DNA of 24,246 nt from CAZDOD01 sp964506935 (lineage in GTDB: Bacteria; Desulfobacterota; Zymogenia; Zymogenales; Zymogenaceae): positions 1-24,246 of the forward strand of contig CAZDOD010000020.1 of assembly GCA_964506935.1 (NCBI GenBank), given 5' to 3'. Of the stretch, positions 22,960 through 24,246 are shown one piece after another. The notes under the pieces were generated by a model. That model was given only the letters and a program-made list of their open reading frames with translations. It did no database searches and was not told where the DNA came from. Made by a program: the position numbers and the translations under genes. How positions within the stretch are numbered: the first letter of the stretch is position 1; the number at the start of each line of letters is the position of its first letter.

Positions 22960-23913
22960 ATGTCACAAAAACCAAAGAAAATAAAACGTTATCGAAAGGG
23001 TTGGCCCGAGGCCCTCGTTTTCATCTTCTTTGTGAACACGATGCCTTACCTCCCGCTTTTTGTCATACGATTTTTTTCTTATTTACTTTTTTTCTCCCTC
23101 TATCCAATCGTCGGGATATTATCGGGATTGGAAAGAAGGTTTATGAAAAACATAGAAGAGACATATCAGGGGAGCATCAGCAAGAGGGAAATAAGAAGAA
23201 TCGCAAGGAGGGCGTTGTATAACCAGTATATCGGGGTATTGGAAGTAACCCACTATTTTCACCCGAGGAGAAAGGCCGATCTTCTAAAAAATGTCAGGCT
23301 TGAGGGGATTGAAAGGGTATTTGAGGCGAAGAAGGATGGCGTTGGTGCCATCGGTATCACAGCCCACATCGGTAATTTCCAACTGATGGGCGTAAGACTC
23401 TCCCTCGAAGACATTAATTTTTGGTTTCTGGTAAAGGATCCAAAGACACGTGCCTTAACCGAGGCGTGGTATCGATACATGGACAGAATAAATCTAAAGA
23501 AGATAAACTTCACCGATCGCTCTGAGGCAATAAAAGGGGTCATCAACATCCTGAAACAATCAGGGTTTATCATGATGCTCGCTGATGAATATAAGAGTAA
23601 CGGTATTAAAGTAGATTTCTTTGGGAGGCCCACATATATGGCTGCTGGTCCTGCCGTTATCTCACTCAGAACAGGTGCAACCCTGCTTCCCATGTTTATC
23701 GTCAGGGAGAAAAAAAGCAAATATAAGATCATTTTTGACAAGCCAATAGAGCATCATCCAACCGGGGACAAGGAGAAAGACATCATTGACCTCACTCAGA
23801 TACGGACGGATTTATTGGAGAAATACGTGAGAAGATATCCTGATCAGTGGCTCTGGGTTCACTCACGCTGGGGTAAAAGAAAAAAACTTAAAAAAGCCCA
23901 AAAAATGCCTTAG
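22960..23913 (+). CDS. LpxL/HtrB-family lysophospholipid or lipid A acyltransferase
   Basis: This inner-membrane acyltransferase (317 aa from this ATG) resembles those adding secondary acyl chains to lipid A. An N-terminal hydrophobic region (about 15-55, WPEALVFIFFVNTMPYLPLF onward) anchors it. The active-site block is TAHIGNFQLMG, with His136. The family HX4E/D motif normally reads HxGNWE, but here the acidic residue is Gln141 (CAA, 23380-23382). Later motifs are intact: LADEYKSNGIKVDFFGRP, AGPAVISLRTGATLLPMF and the C-terminal PDQWLWVHSRWGKR. The Gln may reduce or alter activity. No ribosome-binding site is visible. It is divergent from porG and monocistronic. Confidence 0.88.
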   Translation: MSQKPKKIKRYRKGWPEALVFIFFVNTMPYLPLFVIRFFSYLLFFSLYPIVGILSGLERRFMKNIEETYQGSISKREIRRIARRALYNQYIGVLEVTHYFHPRRKADLLKNVRLEGIERVFEAKKDGVGAIGITAHIGNFQLMGVRLSLEDINFWFLVKDPKTRALTEAWYRYMDRINLKKINFTDRSEAIKGVINILKQSGFIMMLADEYKSNGIKVDFFGRPTYMAAGPAVISLRTGATLLPMFIVREKKSKYKIIFDKPIEHHPTGDKEKDIIDLTQIRTDLLEKYVRRYPDQWLWVHSRWGKRKKLKKAQKMP

Positions 23914-24107
23914 AAGGGGCAAATTAGAAAAAGAGTTGTAATGTGAAATAAAAAATCTGAAAAGAAAGCTCTTGCCTATTCCCGTCATTTGATCTCCATA
24001 TTTTTCAATCTTACCTGCCTACAGCAATTCTATTTGAAAACAATACAAATTTGTATGAATCCTTCGCCTTCAACATTATATATTTTATCATACGGGCAAA
24101 ATAAAAC

Positions 24108-24246
24108 TTGACAATCGTAATAATATAATGATAATATTTTCAAGGCCGGCGTTCCGGCTTTGTGCAGCTCATTTTTAACAGCATTGGCGTACTATTCCAA
24201 CTCTGTCCGGTTTGAATTGGAATTTAATTTCACCGTTGAATTGTCG
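24108..24246 (+). promoter_or_regulatory. Strong promoter and structured leader at the window end, possibly of an rRNA operon
   Basis: The gap 23914-24246 holds no gene. At 24108-24113 is a perfect TTGACA, then an 18-base AT-rich spacer and TAATAT (24132-24137). Next come a tight GCCGG-CGTT-CCGGC hairpin (about 24145-24158) and, soon after, GCTCATTTTTAACAGC, which resembles the boxA antitermination element (TGCTCTTTAACA). Promoter, boxB-like hairpin and boxA is the order of bacterial rRNA operon leaders. The downstream gene lies outside the window, so the identity is only a suggestion. The promoter itself is well supported. Confidence 0.45.

Noticed and set aside
1..24246. Mobile element, prophage or CRISPR content
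   Set aside because: No transposase, integrase, phage gene, terminal inverted repeats or spaced direct repeats were seen; apart from the left-edge toxin-antitoxin remnant the region looks like core chromosome.

Overview
The window reads as ordinary bacterial chromosome from an uncultured, probably anaerobic, Gram-negative organism. A lipid A-type acyltransferase indicates an outer membrane. A multi-subunit 2-oxoacid:ferredoxin oxidoreductase (POR type) indicates ferredoxin-based, probably anaerobic, metabolism. HEAT-repeat and HD-GYP proteins that share a YPPxHPS N-terminal domain recall Deltaproteobacteria/Desulfobacterota or a nearby candidate phylum. That placement is inference; no rRNA or other phylogenetic marker in the window was tested. 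No insertion sequence, prophage or CRISPR array is visible.

Left part (1-7200). A broken MNT/HEPN toxin-antitoxin-like pair lies at the left edge. It is followed by a small two-helix membrane protein, tilS, a GMC-type flavin oxidoreductase downstream of hisI, a TPR protein with a good promoter, and recJ. The recJ promoter is placed so that transcription should begin at the A of its ATG, which predicts a leaderless mRNA.

Centre (7200-14850). recJ is divergent from ssb, each with its own sigma70-type promoter. ssb (TTG start, no Shine-Dalgarno) leads a likely operon of long-chain polyprenyl diphosphate synthase, a HEAT-repeat protein and an HD-GYP protein. The last two overlap by 20 bases and have related N-terminal domains. 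A PIG-L deacetylase and a metallo-beta-lactamase-fold hydrolase converge. An alpha/beta hydrolase interrupted by one in-frame TAG and a tRNA-Leu(CAG) follow.

Right part (14850-24246). After ribF comes a tight six-gene minus-strand cluster. Read in its own direction it encodes porG, a GltD-like flavoprotein fused to a PorD-like 2[4Fe-4S] ferredoxin, porA, porB, an M20 peptidase and a COG1237-type metallo-hydrolase. The subunit order matches gamma-delta-alpha-beta POR operons, with the small ferredoxin replaced by a fusion that could link 2-oxoacid oxidation to NAD(P)H. An LpxL/HtrB-family acyltransferase whose HX4E motif reads HX4Q follows. The window ends in a gene-free stretch with a strong promoter, a GC hairpin and a boxA-like sequence, possibly the leader of an rRNA operon lying outside.

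The most interesting items are the GltD-PorD fusion within the POR cluster, the shared domain in the HEAT/HD-GYP pair, the recJ/ssb divergent region (leaderless recJ, unusual ssb leader), and the altered acyltransferase motif.
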